This document shows, piece after piece, positions 47,119-57,629 of a DNA stretch of 64,000 nucleotides (within the stretch, counting starts at the first letter, position 1; each line of letters begins with the position of its first letter). The stretch covers positions 16,001-80,000 of the forward strand of contig QCJX01000001.1 of assembly GCA_003215725.1 (NCBI GenBank), given 5' to 3'. The notes under the pieces are model-generated. The model was not told where the DNA came from. It searched no databases and saw nothing but the letters and a program-made list of their open reading frames with translations. This DNA is from Prochlorococcus sp. AG-409-I11. Its GTDB lineage: Bacteria; Cyanobacteriota; Cyanobacteriia; PCC-6307; Cyanobiaceae. Both the position numbers and the translations under genes were made by a program.

Positions 47119-48675
47119 TTAAGCACGTCCTGGAATACGACGTGTGGATTCGTCTCCAAGTTTCTTGAAGAGACCAAATTCCGTTTGATCGCCAAGGTCA
47201 GGATCAATACCAGAGAATGTGTCACGGTAAAGAGTCCTGGCCGCATGCCACCAGTGGCCAAAGAGGTAAAGCAAACCAAAGCTTGCGTGGGCAAATGTAA
47301 ACCAGGCTCGTGGAGAGCTTCTGAAAACACCGTCTGACTTGTAGCGATCTCTGTCGAACTTGAAGGCTTCACCAAGTTGAGCTTTACGAGCAAGTCTCTT
47401 TACTACAACTGGGTCAGTAAAGGTTTTCCCATTTAACTCACCGCCATAAACGGTTGCTGTTACACCGGTTTGTTCGAAGGAGTACTTCGCTTCTGCACGG
47501 CGGAAAGGGATATCTGCTCGAACATTCCCAGCCTTGTCTTCAAGTATCACAGGGAAGTTCTCGAAGAAATTAGGAATTCTTCGAACTTCTAAGTCATTAC
47601 CATCTTTGTCAGTGAAGCCGATATGGCCTTGCCAACCTGTAGGTAAGCCATCGCCATTAACCATGGCTCCGACTCTAAATAAACCTCCCTTTGCAGGGCT
47701 GTTACCTACATAGTCATAGAAGGCAAGCTTCTCTGGAATGGCTTCGAAAGCCTCAGCTTTGGAGGCACCGTTATCCATTGCTGTTTGAACTCGTCTGTTG
47801 ATTTCAGACCGGTAGTAGCCAGAATCCCATTGATAACGAGTTGGACCAAAAAGCTCAACTGGAGTAGTGGCAGATCCATACCACATTGTTCCTGAGACAA
47901 CGAAAGAAACAAAAAGAGTTGCTGCTAGGGCGCTAGCTAAAACACCCTCAAGGCTTCCCATTCTTAGGTTTCTGTAGAGCCTTTCTCCTGGACGGTTAGT
48001 TATATGGAAGATCCCTCCAACTATTCCAAGCAGACCAGCGCCTATGTGGTTGGCGACGATCCCTCCAGGGTTAAAGGGGTTAAAGCCAGCAGCTCCCCAT
48101 ACAGGAGCAACAGGTTCAACATGTCCTGTAAGTCCATATGGGTCAGAGACCCAAAGCCCAACGGTTGAGCAGTGGAATGCTCCAAAACCAAAACAGGTAA
48201 GTCCTGCAAGGAGTAGGTGGATTCCGAAGATTCTTGGGAGATCTAGGGCAGCTTCTCCTGTACGAGAGTCTTCCCAGAGTTCAAGATCCCAGTAAGTCCA
48301 GTGCCAGATGGCTGCCAACATAAGCAAGCCACTGAAGATGATATGTGCAACGGCAACGCCTTCAAACGTTGAATACGGAAGTGCTTTTCCCCAGAACCCT
48401 AATGAATCAAGATCGAATGCGCCGATCCCTCCTGTTAGGTCCCAGCCACTCCAACTACTGGTAACGCCTAGGCGTGCCATGAAGGGCATGACATACATGC
48501 CCTGGCGCCACATAGGGTTGAGGACTGGATCTGTTGGGTCAAAGATGGCCAATTCATATAAGGCCATGGAGCCGGCCCAGCCGGCTAACAAAGCTGTGTG
48601 CATGAGGTGCACGGCCAAGAGTCGGCCAGGGTCGTTGATTACGACTGTGTGCACCCGATACCAGGGCAATCCCAT
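47119..48675 (-). CDS. psbB: Photosystem II CP47 chlorophyll-binding protein
   Basis: Inner antenna of PSII, 518 residues, with six membrane helices carrying chlorophyll-ligand histidines ([20 protein letters not shown] at the N-terminus; [34 protein letters not shown]). The large lumenal loop between helices V and VI covers about residues 255-440. It ends [20 protein letters not shown] and so on. Cotranscribed with psbT. Divergent from psbM, 743 bases away. Confidence 0.99.
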   Translation of the reverse strand: MGLPWYRVHTVVINDPGRLLAVHLMHTALLAGWAGSMALYELAIFDPTDPVLNPMWRQGMYVMPFMARLGVTSSWSGWDLTGGIGAFDLDSLGFWGKALPYSTFEGVAVAHIIFSGLLMLAAIWHWTYWDLELWEDSRTGEAALDLPRIFGIHLLLAGLTCFGFGAFHCSTVGLWVSDPYGLTGHVEPVAPVWGAAGFNPFNPGGIVANHIGAGLLGIVGGIFHITNRPGERLYRNLRMGSLEGVLASALAATLFVSFVVSGTMWYGSATTPVELFGPTRYQWDSGYYRSEINRRVQTAMDNGASKAEAFEAIPEKLAFYDYVGNSPAKGGLFRVGAMVNGDGLPTGWQGHIGFTDKDGNDLEVRRIPNFFENFPVILEDKAGNVRADIPFRRAEAKYSFEQTGVTATVYGGELNGKTFTDPVVVKRLARKAQLGEAFKFDRDRYKSDGVFRSSPRAWFTFAHASFGLLYLFGHWWHAARTLYRDTFSGIDPDLGDQTEFGLFKKLGDESTRRIPGRA

Positions 48676-49418
48676 GGGTCAGGTTCGTGGAACGTAGAAC
48701 GTATGCTGCTTAATACAGCCAGACCGGTTGATCGTAAAGGGTCTTCCTTATAAGAAGGGGCTACTTGTAGTTAGCTGCAACGAGTTTTGATATTCCTAAT
48801 AACTTGCTAAAGAGCTGGATTTATCGCAATGGAGCGGATTTTTGGGATTTTTTCATTCGAGGCCTTCGGTCACAAATCGCAATGCCAGGTCACAAAATTG
48901 GCCAAGAAATAGGTTTTTTACCCAAGGAGAAGTTTGGAATTTTTTGCAAAAAAGCGGCATTTTTAAAATTTTTAGGAATTTCGCTGCTTTGATCAAACCC
49001 TCAATCCTTAGTTTTGGGTTGTTTGATTTTGTGGGTCTTAACCTTGAGGTCTCGTTTTTTGATCTAATTCTTTCGCGATAGACCGAAGTAACTCGTTCAA
49101 ATATTTAATTGGTTAAAAACAAAAATTTTGATATCAATTGCAAGTTAACTGGTACCTGAGGCTCAAAAGTCAATCCCTGTAATGGATTTGAATAGATAGG
49201 GAATAAATCTGAAGCATTCTTGTCTTTCAATCTTTTGTTAAGCCTTTTGTTGTGGATAATCTCTCAAAAGGCTTCTCCCAATTAATATCTACATGTCTCC
49301 GAACACTATTTTTCCGATTTAAATGGTCCAGGGCTGCTTCGTCCAATGAAGAGACCTATAAGGAAAGACATATATAGTGCGTGTCGGTGATATTTTTCCC
49401 CAGTAACCATCGGAGGAT
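48676..49418. promoter_or_regulatory. psbB-psbM divergent region (no gene seen)
   Basis: About 740 bases between divergent psbB and psbM. It should hold promoters for both. Open frames here have no credible start or composition, so I assign none. Features seen: a short hairpin near 48748-48763 (CTTCCTTATAAGAAG) and AT-rich text at 48905-49000. Immediately before psbM a TATATAGT box occurs at about 49371-49378 and a GGAGGA ribosome-binding site at 49412-49417. Confidence 0.45.
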
Positions 49419-49571
49419 ATGGAAACCACCAACTTTGGCTTTGTAGCTAGCCTTCTTTTCGTTGCGGTTCCAACGATTTTTTTAATAGGGCTTTTTATTT
49501 CCACCAGTGATGGTGAGAAGTCTAGTTTCTTCTCCGATTCAGGGAAGGGCAAGCTCGGACCAAACAAATAA
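49419..49571 (+). CDS. psbM: Photosystem II protein M
   Basis: 50-residue single-helix PSII subunit at the monomer interface. Sequence METTNFGFVASLLFVAVPTI, then FLIGLFISTS, is diagnostic; a polar tail of 20 residues (DGEKSSFFSDSGKGKLGPNK) is characteristic of marine picocyanobacteria. A strong GGAGGA precedes the ATG. A minus-strand frame covers it and is incidental. Confidence 0.95.
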   Translation: METTNFGFVASLLFVAVPTIFLIGLFISTSDGEKSSFFSDSGKGKLGPNK

Positions 49572-49735
49572 ATGCATATCTGGCAATATTTTCGCCAGAT
49601 TATTGCTTTCATTAACCTAAGAGGGTCTTCTTGTCTAAAAGAGGACCTGATTAGTTTTATGTTTTCTTCAATTGCAACCTCTTGCAGTTAGGACTTAAGA
49701 AAAACTTGATTCTTCAAGGAGTGGAGATTGGTTGA

Positions 49736-50182
49736 TTGGTATTTCAGATACCTGACATACCACCGTGGAGGATAGAAAAGTTTGTCCTCCCTCAAGACAC
49801 TGACCATGCAGGTGTCATGTGGCATGGTTCTTATTTGAATTGGTTAGAAGAAGCAAGAGTTGATGCTTTACAGAAAGTTGGCCTCCCCTATTACCAGCTT
49901 TCGCTAGAGGGCCTTGAAATGCCAGTAGTTTCTTTGGATATTAAATATTTACGATCCATTCAACATGGAGAAGAGATTTGTCTTGAAAGTTGGTGTTTAA
50001 AAAGACAAGGCGTTCGATGGCCTTGGGTAACGCGTTTTTTTAATAAGAACAATGAATGTATGGCAGAAGCAATTGTTTATTTGGTTTTGGTTAGCAGAAA
50101 TGAATCTGGAATAAAATTACTAAAAAAAGTGCCAGATTATCTATCTAATGCATTGAAAAACTTGCAATTAGGGCCTGCTTAA
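49736..50182 (+). CDS. Hotdog-fold thioesterase, DHNA-CoA hydrolase-like
   Basis: 148-residue 4-hydroxybenzoyl-CoA thioesterase-family protein. The signature DTDHAGVMWHGSYLNWLEEA (residues 21-40) with the catalytic Asp is typical of cyanobacterial enzymes hydrolysing 1,4-dihydroxy-2-naphthoyl-CoA for phylloquinone (PSI quinone). It starts at TTG 49736 with no earlier ATG, preceded by AAGGAGTGGAG. Specificity for DHNA-CoA is inferred from family placement. Confidence 0.8.
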   Translation: MVFQIPDIPPWRIEKFVLPQDTDHAGVMWHGSYLNWLEEARVDALQKVGLPYYQLSLEGLEMPVVSLDIKYLRSIQHGEEICLESWCLKRQGVRWPWVTRFFNKNNECMAEAIVYLVLVSRNESGIKLLKKVPDYLSNALKNLQLGPA

Positions 50183-50259
50183 TATAGAAAAACTGTTTAG
50201 AATAAAATAGTTTGTTTAACCTAGTCGAAGTCTGATTAAAGTTTTTATTTTGATTTTTT

Positions 50260-51132
50260 ATGACATCGTATGAGCTTTCATCAAATAAAATTTTGAGATG
50301 GAGAGAAGAAAGATTAAAGGAAGGCGGCATTGCGTCTGAAGTTGACTTCCTTTTAGATCAAGCAGGTGGTTTGTCTTGGAGTGAATTACAGAAATTACAC
50401 ATGTCAGTAAAAAGTAAATACTCTCTTCATCAATCACTTGAAGAATTAGAGATCATTTGGCATAAGTACTTATTTCAAAATATTCCTCTTCAGTATTTGA
50501 TTGGTCATTGTTCCTGGAGAGATTTTGAATTGGAAGTAACTTCTTCTGTATTAATTCCACGACAAGAAACAGAGCTTCTAATTGATTTGGGGCTCAAAAA
50601 AATTGGTGATCAACATAAAGGTCTTTGGGTTGACTTGGGAACTGGTTCAGGTGCTTTGGCGATTGCTCTTGCCAGGGCTATACCTGACTGGGAAGGCCAT
50701 GCGGTTGATTGCAGTAGAGATGCTTTGCTTTTGGCTGAAAAAAATTTAAAAAAAATAGCTCCAGATAAAGATGTGATATTTCATTTGGGTAATTGGTGGC
50801 AACCTTTGAAACCTATTTGGGGATTAATTGATTTGGTTTTAGCCAATCCACCATATATTCCAAACTCTTTGATTAATAACCTTGAGCCATTAGTAAGAGA
50901 GCACGAACCTCATTTAGCGCTTGATGGAGGAGAGGATGGCCTTGAGGCTTGTCGAGAAATTATTTGTGGTTCTATAAATACGCTTTCTTCTGGAGGATGG
51001 CTGATAATTGAGCATCATCATGATCAAAGTGAAAAAATTTTGAAAATGATGTTTGAAGTTGGATTGAAGGATCTTGATTTTGAGAAAGACCTTCAAGGCA
51101 TTATTCGTTTTGCTATGGGTCGTTGTCCTTAA
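50260..51132 (+). CDS. prmC: Peptide chain release factor N5-glutamine methyltransferase
   Basis: 290-residue SAM-dependent methyltransferase that methylates the GGQ glutamine of RF1 and RF2. N-terminal helical domain, SAM loop WVDLGTGSGALAIALARAIP, and the catalytic NPPY motif LVLANPPYIP, then REHEPHLALDGGEDGLEACR. It overlaps tsaC by up to 10 bases. Confidence 0.95.
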   Translation: MTSYELSSNKILRWREERLKEGGIASEVDFLLDQAGGLSWSELQKLHMSVKSKYSLHQSLEELEIIWHKYLFQNIPLQYLIGHCSWRDFELEVTSSVLIPRQETELLIDLGLKKIGDQHKGLWVDLGTGSGALAIALARAIPDWEGHAVDCSRDALLLAEKNLKKIAPDKDVIFHLGNWWQPLKPIWGLIDLVLANPPYIPNSLINNLEPLVREHEPHLALDGGEDGLEACREIICGSINTLSSGGWLIIEHHHDQSEKILKMMFEVGLKDLDFEKDLQGIIRFAMGRCP

Positions 51133-51737
51133 ATGAGATTGATTTTTTTGATATGAGAAGTTCGATAGTTGATTCAACTACTTTGGCAAAACGGCTGCAT
51201 GAAGGTTCTGCGGCTTTATTCCCTACAGATACGTTGCCCGCCTTGGCGGCTTCTCCTATGTATGCTTCGCAATTATGGGACTTAAAAAAAAGGTCTCGAG
51301 ATAAGCCTTTTATACTTATGGCAGCAAGGCCAGAAGAATTATTAAGGTGGGTTCACCCTATAGCCTTAATGGATGCATGGGGTATGGCCATGCGCCATTG
51401 GCCAGGAGCATTGACAATGGTTTTACCAGCTTCAGGCCAAATTGTGAATTTTTTGAATCCTGGATCTACATCTATTGGTATGAGGATTCCTGCTTGCGAT
51501 ATGGCTAGAAGTTTGCTGATTGAAAGCGGTCCCCTTGCTACCACAAGCGCAAATCTTTCAGGGGAGAAGCCTTGTAAAGAAGCTCATGAGGCGTCTAGTT
51601 GCTTTCCTGAATTACCGATACTTGGACCAATCCCTTGGCCTCAGCCCTGCGGGCAACCAAGTACCGTCATAAATTGGCAAGGGAATGGTTGTTGGCAGGT
51701 TTTGAGAAGTGGTGCTGTTATTCCTGAATTCCTTTAG
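51123..51737 (+). CDS. tsaC: Threonylcarbamoyl-AMP synthase (Sua5/YciO/YrdC family)
   Basis: 204-residue YrdC-fold protein for the first step of tRNA t6A37 synthesis. The YrdC core is visible: ALFPTDTLPALAASPMYASQ, KKRSRDKPFILMAARPEELL, HWPGALTMVLP, GMRIPACDMARSLL and ATTSANLSGEKPC. The frame opens at TTG 51123, with ATG 51153 (MRSSIVDST) as the alternative giving 194 residues. Coupled to prmC. Confidence 0.9.
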   Translation: MSLNEIDFFDMRSSIVDSTTLAKRLHEGSAALFPTDTLPALAASPMYASQLWDLKKRSRDKPFILMAARPEELLRWVHPIALMDAWGMAMRHWPGALTMVLPASGQIVNFLNPGSTSIGMRIPACDMARSLLIESGPLATTSANLSGEKPCKEAHEASSCFPELPILGPIPWPQPCGQPSTVINWQGNGCWQVLRSGAVIPEFL

Positions 51738-51742
51738 TTCTC

Positions 51743-51916
51743 ATGATTTGGTTGATAGGGCTGGTTTTTGTTATTCAGGTATCTTTCTTTTGGTTCCTGC
51801 AGCCATTGATTGTTTTTTTTACTCCTTTGACTGAATTCAGAAGTTTTGAAATCCTTATTATTTGTCTAGGACTTTGGCTTCTTTCAGGTGGAAGTGGTGG
51901 AGAGGAGTTGGAATAA
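51743..51916 (+). CDS. 57-residue membrane protein, unknown
   Basis: Read 5 bases after the tsaC stop: ATG 51743 to TAA 51914-51916. Two hydrophobic stretches (MIWLIGLVFVIQVSFFWFLQ and a second around residues 37-48, ILIICLGLWLLS) suggest one or two membrane helices, ending in an acidic tail GGSGGEELE. Position directly after tsaC suggests cotranscription. I do not recognise a family; missed by length cutoffs. Confidence 0.7.
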   Translation: MIWLIGLVFVIQVSFFWFLQPLIVFFTPLTEFRSFEILIICLGLWLLSGGSGGEELE

Positions 51917-52009
51917 AGTTCTTTTTAAATAGTTTGGCTTCAATAGAATCAATTCAATACTCTTTAATTTTTCTAGTAAGGATAAGGATTTTGGTTGATC
52001 AAAAATTTA

Positions 52010-52081
52010 TGCCGGCTAACGGATTTGAACCGATGGCCTTCGCTTTACAAAAGCGCTGCTCTACCACTGAGCTAAGCCGGC
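52010..52081 (-). tRNA. tRNA-Thr (UGU)
   Basis: 72 bases on the minus strand with acceptor GCCGGCT/AGCCGGC, D arm TAGCTCAGTGGTAGAGC and anticodon loop TTTGTAA containing TGT, and discriminator A. The gap 52082-52285 between it and minE holds nothing that I can assign. Confidence 0.96.
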
Positions 52082-52285
52082 TTAGTTAAAATTTTACAGA
52101 TACACCTCTGATAAGAGGGTACTGATGGAGTTGAATTAAATAGAAGAGAGGTTATTTCTATAATTTTATCGAGCAAGGTTCAAGTAAAAATTAATTCAAT
52201 CAGTAAAGACTTATCTCTTTTCAATTTTTTTAATAAAACCCACATATTTTGCTTCTTTTAGGATTTAAGGAGTAATCGAAAAAAT

Positions 52286-52585
52286 TTAATTAACTAAATC
52301 AGTTTCTTTAATTTGAATTTCTCCAGATAGAGATCGCTTTATAGGTAGGTTCGCTACCAGAGCAGTCATCCGATCTTCGGTTTCAAGACTTACTGCGCCT
52401 TCTTCCATGTCTATCTCTACATATTTAGCAACAACTTCTAATATTTCTCTTCTCATTTGATCCAAAACTTCAGGACCAAGATCAGATCTGTCGTGAGCAA
52501 GAACAAGTTGGAGTCTTTCTCTTGCTGTACTGGCACTCGCTTGTTGACGGCCCAGCAATTTGTTGATGATTTCACGTAGTGTCAT
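52286..52585 (-). CDS. minE: Cell division topological specificity factor MinE
   Basis: 99 residues; drives pole-to-pole cycling of MinD. N-terminal anti-MinCD part ([20 protein letters not shown]), then [20 protein letters not shown] and the C-terminal domain with [14 protein letters not shown]. Last gene of minC-minD-minE, 4 bases after minD. Confidence 0.97.
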   Translation of the reverse strand: MTLREIINKLLGRQQASASTARERLQLVLAHDRSDLGPEVLDQMRREILEVVAKYVEIDMEEGAVSLETEDRMTALVANLPIKRSLSGEIQIKETDLVN

Positions 52586-52589
52586 TGAT

Positions 52590-53405
52590 TTAGAAAATCT
52601 TGGTTTGCATCAGTCTCTTGAGCTTGTCACGCATTCCTGACCCTTCTTTGGAAGGGTCAATGATAGGAATGTCATCTCCTTGTAATCTTTGAGCAACATT
52701 TGAATAGCACCTTGCTGCAGGTGAGTTGCTGCTACTAAGAGTTAAAGGTTCTCCTCGGTTAGTGCTTACAATTACTTGTTCATCTTCTAATACAAGACCG
52801 AGTAAAGGGAGAGCAAGAATGTCAGTAACATCTTCTACAGAAAGCATCTCTTGAGTGGCCATCATTTTTGGTCGCACTCTATTGAGAACTAATTGAACAG
52901 GCTTTATTCCTTGTGTGTTTAATAAGCCAATAACTCTATCGGCATCACGTACAGCTGAAATCTCTGGATTGGTAACAACTATCGCTTCTTTTGCTGCTGC
53001 AACGGCATTTTTGAAACCGTCTTCAACTCCTGCTGGACAATCAATTAAAACGTATTCAAACAATTCACTGAGCATTGAGACAATGCGTTTCATGTCATCT
53101 GGTTTTAGCCAATCCAGCATCCTTGGATTTCCGGCTGGCAAAAGAGCCAAGTTTGGTTCTTGCTTATGTTTGACAAGGGCCTGATCTAATCTGCAGTTTT
53201 CTTCAAGAACTTCTTGGGCTGTATAAACAATTCGGTTTTCTAGTCCTAAGAGTAGGTCTAGATTTCTTAATCCAAAATCTGCGTCTAGAACTGCAGTAGG
53301 GACTCCTTGTCTAGCCAATGCAATTCCAAGATTTGCAGTCAGAGTTGTCTTACCAACTCCTCCTTTACCTGAGCAGATAAGGATGATGCGTGTCTCTTTC
53401 GCCAC
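52590..53405 (-). CDS. minD: Septum site-determining ATPase MinD
   Basis: 271-residue membrane-binding ParA-type ATPase. Deviant Walker [17 protein letters not shown] at residues 12-27, switch [17 protein letters not shown], Walker B-like YVLIDCPAG, and a C-terminal amphipathic helix ([12 protein letters not shown]) for membrane association. It recruits MinC to block FtsZ ring assembly away from mid-cell. Confidence 0.98.
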   Translation of the reverse strand: MAKETRIILICSGKGGVGKTTLTANLGIALARQGVPTAVLDADFGLRNLDLLLGLENRIVYTAQEVLEENCRLDQALVKHKQEPNLALLPAGNPRMLDWLKPDDMKRIVSMLSELFEYVLIDCPAGVEDGFKNAVAAAKEAIVVTNPEISAVRDADRVIGLLNTQGIKPVQLVLNRVRPKMMATQEMLSVEDVTDILALPLLGLVLEDEQVIVSTNRGEPLTLSSSNSPAARCYSNVAQRLQGDDIPIIDPSKEGSGMRDKLKRLMQTKIF

Positions 53406-53578
53406 GGACCTCCGAAAAGTGGGGGAATTTTAGTTTGATTTTGTTCCAGTTCCAAAAAGGTAGGGACAAGGTTTGTATTGGAACGTTTGACTTGAAAAGC
53501 TAGAAAAAACTGTTTTAATCACCAGAATTTAAAACTTGAAAAAATTGTTTGCTTTAGTTGTTTGTTATGGATTTTTAA

Positions 53579-54271
53579 TTAAGTCTTTTGAAAACAGGGC
53601 TTTAATGGGTTGATAACTATTTTGTCTGCGACGATTAGAGCTTCTTCAGCCAAGCCTTCTTCAGGTTTTTCTTCTGGACCTCGAGCGACTTTGTTTGCAA
53701 TTCGTAGTTGGACTGGCCTTAGCTGTAGTGCTGAAATCTTTGCGCTGGTTTTACCTGATTTACCTGCATGGGCTATACCAAGAATTCTTCCCCATACCAT
53801 TACGTTTCCTGCTGCTGAAATTTGTGCTCCTGGGTTCACATCACCAAGAAGTAATACGTCCCCTTCAACTTCCAAATGTTCTCCAGAGCGAAGGGTTCCT
53901 TGATGGAAAGATAAACCAGTTGGATGATTTTTGTTGGCCGATTCTTTGGTTAGAGAAGAACTGCTTTTTGTGAATTTTTCAAGTATTAAGTCAGTTTCAA
54001 AACCTAAGGCTGAAGCACTGACAATTGTTTCTGATATGTAAGAGCGAATAGTGGTGATTGTTATACCTGCATTCTCGAAAAAGTTTTTTAAATAAAGTAG
54101 GTCTCTACAGTTTAAAACCCAGTCTTGACAATGTATTTCTAAATAACCTTTTTTTAAAACTTTCAGTTTCTTAGGTAGAAAAGTTTTCCAGTCTGAATCT
54201 CTAGAAAAAGGAAGATTGATGACTTGCCTTTCACTTCTTACTTGCATTTGATTGCCATTAATTGAAGTCAT
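53579..54271 (-). CDS. minC: Septum site-determining protein MinC
   Basis: 230 residues; inhibitor of FtsZ polymerisation. The C-terminal beta-helix shows GTLRSGEHLEVEGDVLLLGD and NPGAQISAAGNVMVWGRILG. The N-terminal domain is less conserved. It precedes minD by 173 bases, longer than the other spacings, and starts 4 bases after the HD phosphohydrolase gene. Confidence 0.93.
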   Translation of the reverse strand: MTSINGNQMQVRSERQVINLPFSRDSDWKTFLPKKLKVLKKGYLEIHCQDWVLNCRDLLYLKNFFENAGITITTIRSYISETIVSASALGFETDLILEKFTKSSSSLTKESANKNHPTGLSFHQGTLRSGEHLEVEGDVLLLGDVNPGAQISAAGNVMVWGRILGIAHAGKSGKTSAKISALQLRPVQLRIANKVARGPEEKPEEGLAEEALIVADKIVINPLKPCFQKT

Positions 54272-54275
54272 GAAA

Positions 54276-55532
54276 TTAGTTTTTTCTTTGGAAAAGAATT
54301 AATTCTTTTGTGAGTTCTTGATGTATTTCTTTTGGGTGTATTAGCCACGAACTATCGGCAGGAATAGTTAGTCCTTTAATGAGAGGTGAAGCCTCCTCAA
54401 GTGCTGTTAATTGATCTCCATCCCAAAGACGCAGTCCACTTTTATAAGGCTCGTAGCCATGAAGTCTTTGTTGTCGTATCCCACATGAAATGTTTGGATC
54501 GAGTCCATTTTTCTCTGTAAGTTGCCTGGCTAAGGTTAAAGCCTCTAACTGCGACTCATTACTAAGATGTTTTATATCTATGGCTTTAAATAAAATTCTA
54601 TTTATAAAGCGGTTGCAAAGTTCACTTAGCGAATAGGGCCCTTCCTCTTTCCAACGCAAAAGATGATAATTTGTACGATAATCATCGTTAGCTAAAAATA
54701 CTTCTATGTCAATTTTGTCTTGATGCCATAGCCATTGAGCCATGTATTTGTCAGCCCATACGGTATCAGGGCCTGCTTGGCGAGCTTCTCGGATAATTTG
54801 TTCAAGTAACCAGTTGCATACTTCATTAAGGCGATGATTGTATACACTTCTGTACATAAGGTTTCGAACGATTAGGTAATGCTCTATTGCCATTAGACCT
54901 TTTGGATGAATCGCAAGATCTCCATCAGGGGAAAGTACAAATACGGATAAGATACGCTCAAGATCAAGTCGTCCATAACTTGTTCCTGTGCTATAACTAT
55001 CTCTCAATAAATAATCGAGGCGATCGCAATCGAGTTGACTACTTATTAACCTTTTGATAACTCTATTTGGTGATTTACCTTTTTCTATTAAATCTGATAT
55101 TTGTAAACTTAGACCCTTTTCATAACTATCTAACACTTTATTGATTTGTGAATTCTCTCTAATTAATCGAGCAGTCCAAACTTCATGTTTTAAACCAAAC
55201 ATTTCCTCGCTTGTATGACTTAATGGACCATGTCCAATATCGTGGAGTAGAGCCGACGCATATAGAAGTCCACGGTATTTTTTCAGTGAAGGATCTATTT
55301 TAACTAAATTGTTTATTGCTCTTCGAGCTATATGAAAAACACCTAATGAATGAGTAAAACGACTAGATTCTGCACCATGGAAAGTCAAAGATGCTGGCCC
55401 TAATTGTCTAATCCTCCTTAGTCTTTGAAAAGGGTAAGAATCAATAAGATCCATTACCATAGCCTCATTACGATTGCTGTCATCAAGAGTGATCCCTTGG
55501 TGAAGAGGGTCGTAATAAGTTCTTGTGCTCAT
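54276..55532 (-). CDS. HD-domain phosphohydrolase (dGTPase/YdhJ-like family)
   Basis: 418 residues. HD-type metal site: RFTHSLGVFHIARRAI, LLHDIGHGPLSHTSEE and SQLDCDRLDYLLRDSYSTG, as in the deoxyguanosinetriphosphate triphosphohydrolase-like family, which are often of unknown substrate. Cytosolic, no signal. It sits between minC and the protease gene, 4 bases on each side, implying one operon. Confidence 0.88.
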   Translation of the reverse strand: MSTRTYYDPLHQGITLDDSNRNEAMVMDLIDSYPFQRLRRIRQLGPASLTFHGAESSRFTHSLGVFHIARRAINNLVKIDPSLKKYRGLLYASALLHDIGHGPLSHTSEEMFGLKHEVWTARLIRENSQINKVLDSYEKGLSLQISDLIEKGKSPNRVIKRLISSQLDCDRLDYLLRDSYSTGTSYGRLDLERILSVFVLSPDGDLAIHPKGLMAIEHYLIVRNLMYRSVYNHRLNEVCNWLLEQIIREARQAGPDTVWADKYMAQWLWHQDKIDIEVFLANDDYRTNYHLLRWKEEGPYSLSELCNRFINRILFKAIDIKHLSNESQLEALTLARQLTEKNGLDPNISCGIRQQRLHGYEPYKSGLRLWDGDQLTALEEASPLIKGLTIPADSSWLIHPKEIHQELTKELILFQRKN

Positions 55533-55536
55533 TGAA

Positions 55537-56865
55537 TTAGTTGACTACATTTTCGTCTAACCCTTCAATACCTTTAGAAAATTCTTCTTGCTCTGCCTCT
55601 TCACTTTTGGTTCGTTCGATATTTGCTCTCATATAAATTTCTGCATCTTGTAACCAGCGATCTTCACTACCTCCAGGATTAAGAGGTTCAGGCATTTCTA
55701 ATAATCGATCTGGCTCGATCCCTAAATTTTGAATGTCTCTTCCATTTGGAGTTAGATAGCTTGCAACTGTAATGGCCAAGCCACTTCCGTCGCTGAGATT
55801 TGTAAGTGTCTGTATAAGACCTTTGCCAAAGGTACGAGAACCTAATAATTGAGAGCGTCCATTGTCTTGAAGAGCTCCTGCAAGGATTTCACTCGCACTG
55901 GCGGTACCTTTGTTTACCAAAGTGACCATTGGACCGTCATATGCAGTTTCGGCATCAGATGGAATGGCGTCATTCACAGAATCTCGGTTTTTGGTTTCTA
56001 CTATCGGTTTATTACTAAGAAATGCATCGGCTACTGCTAAGCCTGAACTTACAAGCCCTCCTGAATTATTTCTTAAATCCAAAATTAAACCTTCAATATC
56101 TTTCTCAGAAAGTTCTTGAATTGCTTCTTTGACTTGTTCTGGGACACCTTCGCTGAACTGGGTTATTCGGAGATAGCCAATGGTATTGGCTTCATTGCGT
56201 AGCCTTTTTGTTCGTACAGGACGTAAATCAACGCTTCTTCTTTCAAGAGTTATTTCTTTAACTGTTTCATTTGGTGGTTGAATCTCAAGGATTACTTGTG
56301 AACCTACTTCTCCTCTAAGCCTTGCTGCAGTTGCTTCTAGGCCTAATCGCTGAGGTGACTCTCCATTTACTTTTAATAAGATTGTTCCGCTTGGAATGCC
56401 TTCGTCTGAGGCAGGCGAACCTTCTAAAGGAGCGATAACAACAATCTGGCCGTCTTCATTCCTGGCCCCTAATTGCAGGCCAACTCCATTGATCTCACTA
56501 CCTAAATTACTTGCTTTCATTGCTTCGTAATCTTTAGGTCTTAATAATCTTGTGTATGGATCTCCTAACGGAAGAAGCATCTCTTCTATGGCTGAATAAG
56601 CATCTTCGCTTGTTGAAATAGGCTTCTCTAAAGCTTTTTGCCTAAGACGGCGCCATTGGATTTGGTCGAATTTCAGGGGTTCAAGATAGCCCTCATTTAC
56701 CAATCGCCAAGTTTCTAAAACAAGTGCCTGACCGTCATTTAAGGCAAGTGAGGCTTGTCCGATTGGTATAAAAACAAGCCCTATGCTGCATAGAACAGCA
56801 AGAGCTCGTATTAGAACTTTTGAGAAGGATTTAACAGATGGATGCATTGGATTCATCCATGGCAT
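55537..56865 (-). CDS. Carboxyl-terminal processing protease (CtpA family)
   Basis: 442-residue S41 serine protease exported to the lumen or periplasm, with an N-terminal signal-type hydrophobic segment (VLIRALAVLCSIGLVFIPIG at residues about 17-36). A PDZ domain follows (GVGLQLGARNEDGQIVVIAP). The catalytic dyad is Ser in KGTASASEIL and Lys in SRTFGKGLIQTL. Paralogues include CtpA, which processes the D1 C-terminus; which one this is cannot be decided. It is divergent from petB, 49 bases away. Confidence 0.85.
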   Translation of the reverse strand: MPWMNPMHPSVKSFSKVLIRALAVLCSIGLVFIPIGQASLALNDGQALVLETWRLVNEGYLEPLKFDQIQWRRLRQKALEKPISTSEDAYSAIEEMLLPLGDPYTRLLRPKDYEAMKASNLGSEINGVGLQLGARNEDGQIVVIAPLEGSPASDEGIPSGTILLKVNGESPQRLGLEATAARLRGEVGSQVILEIQPPNETVKEITLERRSVDLRPVRTKRLRNEANTIGYLRITQFSEGVPEQVKEAIQELSEKDIEGLILDLRNNSGGLVSSGLAVADAFLSNKPIVETKNRDSVNDAIPSDAETAYDGPMVTLVNKGTASASEILAGALQDNGRSQLLGSRTFGKGLIQTLTNLSDGSGLAITVASYLTPNGRDIQNLGIEPDRLLEMPEPLNPGGSEDRWLQDAEIYMRANIERTKSEEAEQEEFSKGIEGLDENVVN

Positions 56866-56914
56866 GAACCTAGGAGCACATTAAGTAGACTCTTCAACAA
56901 AGCACATCTTATAA

Positions 56915-57571
56915 ATGGCGAACTCCTCACCTGTCTATGACTGGTTCCAGGAAAGGCTTGAAATTCAAGACATAGCCGATGACGTCACTTCAAAATACGT
57001 CCCCCCCCATGTAAATATTTTTTATTGCCTGGGTGGCATTACCTTGGTTTGTTTCTTGATTCAGTTCGCGACTGGCTTCGCGATGACCTTCTATTACAAA
57101 CCAACTGTTACAGAGGCTTATAGCTCGGTTAGTTATTTGATGACTGATGTGAGTTTTGGTTGGTTAATTCGCTCTGTCCATCGTTGGAGCGCCTCCATGA
57201 TGGTTTTAATGCTCATACTTCATGTTTTCAGGGTCTATCTAACTGGTGGGTTTAAGAGGCCTAGAGAGCTCACATGGGTAACAGGCGTTGTAATGGCTGT
57301 TGTAACAGTTGCTTTCGGGGTTACGGGTTATTCCTTGCCTTGGGACCAGGTTGGTTATTGGGCTGTAAAAATTGTTTCTGGTGTCCCAGCAGCTATTCCT
57401 GTAATAGGTGATTTTATGGTCGAACTACTTAGGGGAGGAGAAAGTGTTGGCCAGTCAACTTTGACGCGTTTTTATAGCTTGCATACCTTTGTCCTTCCAT
57501 GGACGCTTGCTGTATTCATGCTGATGCATTTTCTTATGATCAGAAAGCAGGGAATATCTGGACCCTTGTGA
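56915..57571 (+). CDS. petB: Cytochrome b6
   Basis: 218-residue four-helix subunit of the cytochrome b6f complex. Heme ligands: His89 and His103 in one helix, His190 and His205 in another; Cys38 (FYCLGG) binds the extra heme c covalently. Upstream of petD by 58 bases in one operon. Plastoquinol oxidation and proton transfer. Confidence 0.99.
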   Translation: MANSSPVYDWFQERLEIQDIADDVTSKYVPPHVNIFYCLGGITLVCFLIQFATGFAMTFYYKPTVTEAYSSVSYLMTDVSFGWLIRSVHRWSASMMVLMLILHVFRVYLTGGFKRPRELTWVTGVVMAVVTVAFGVTGYSLPWDQVGYWAVKIVSGVPAAIPVIGDFMVELLRGGESVGQSTLTRFYSLHTFVLPWTLAVFMLMHFLMIRKQGISGPL

Positions 57572-57629
57572 TTAATCGTTAGTTTTCTGCTTAAGCGGAT
57601 TTCCTAATTCCCAAAAATTTCTATTTATT

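Noticed and set aside
48804..49081. Two overlapping plus-strand frames between psbB and psbM
   Set aside because: Low-complexity AT-rich text with Lys/Phe runs, no ribosome-binding site, and the two frames overlap each other.
49319..49612. 97-residue minus-strand frame
   Set aside because: It is antisense to psbM, which is certain.
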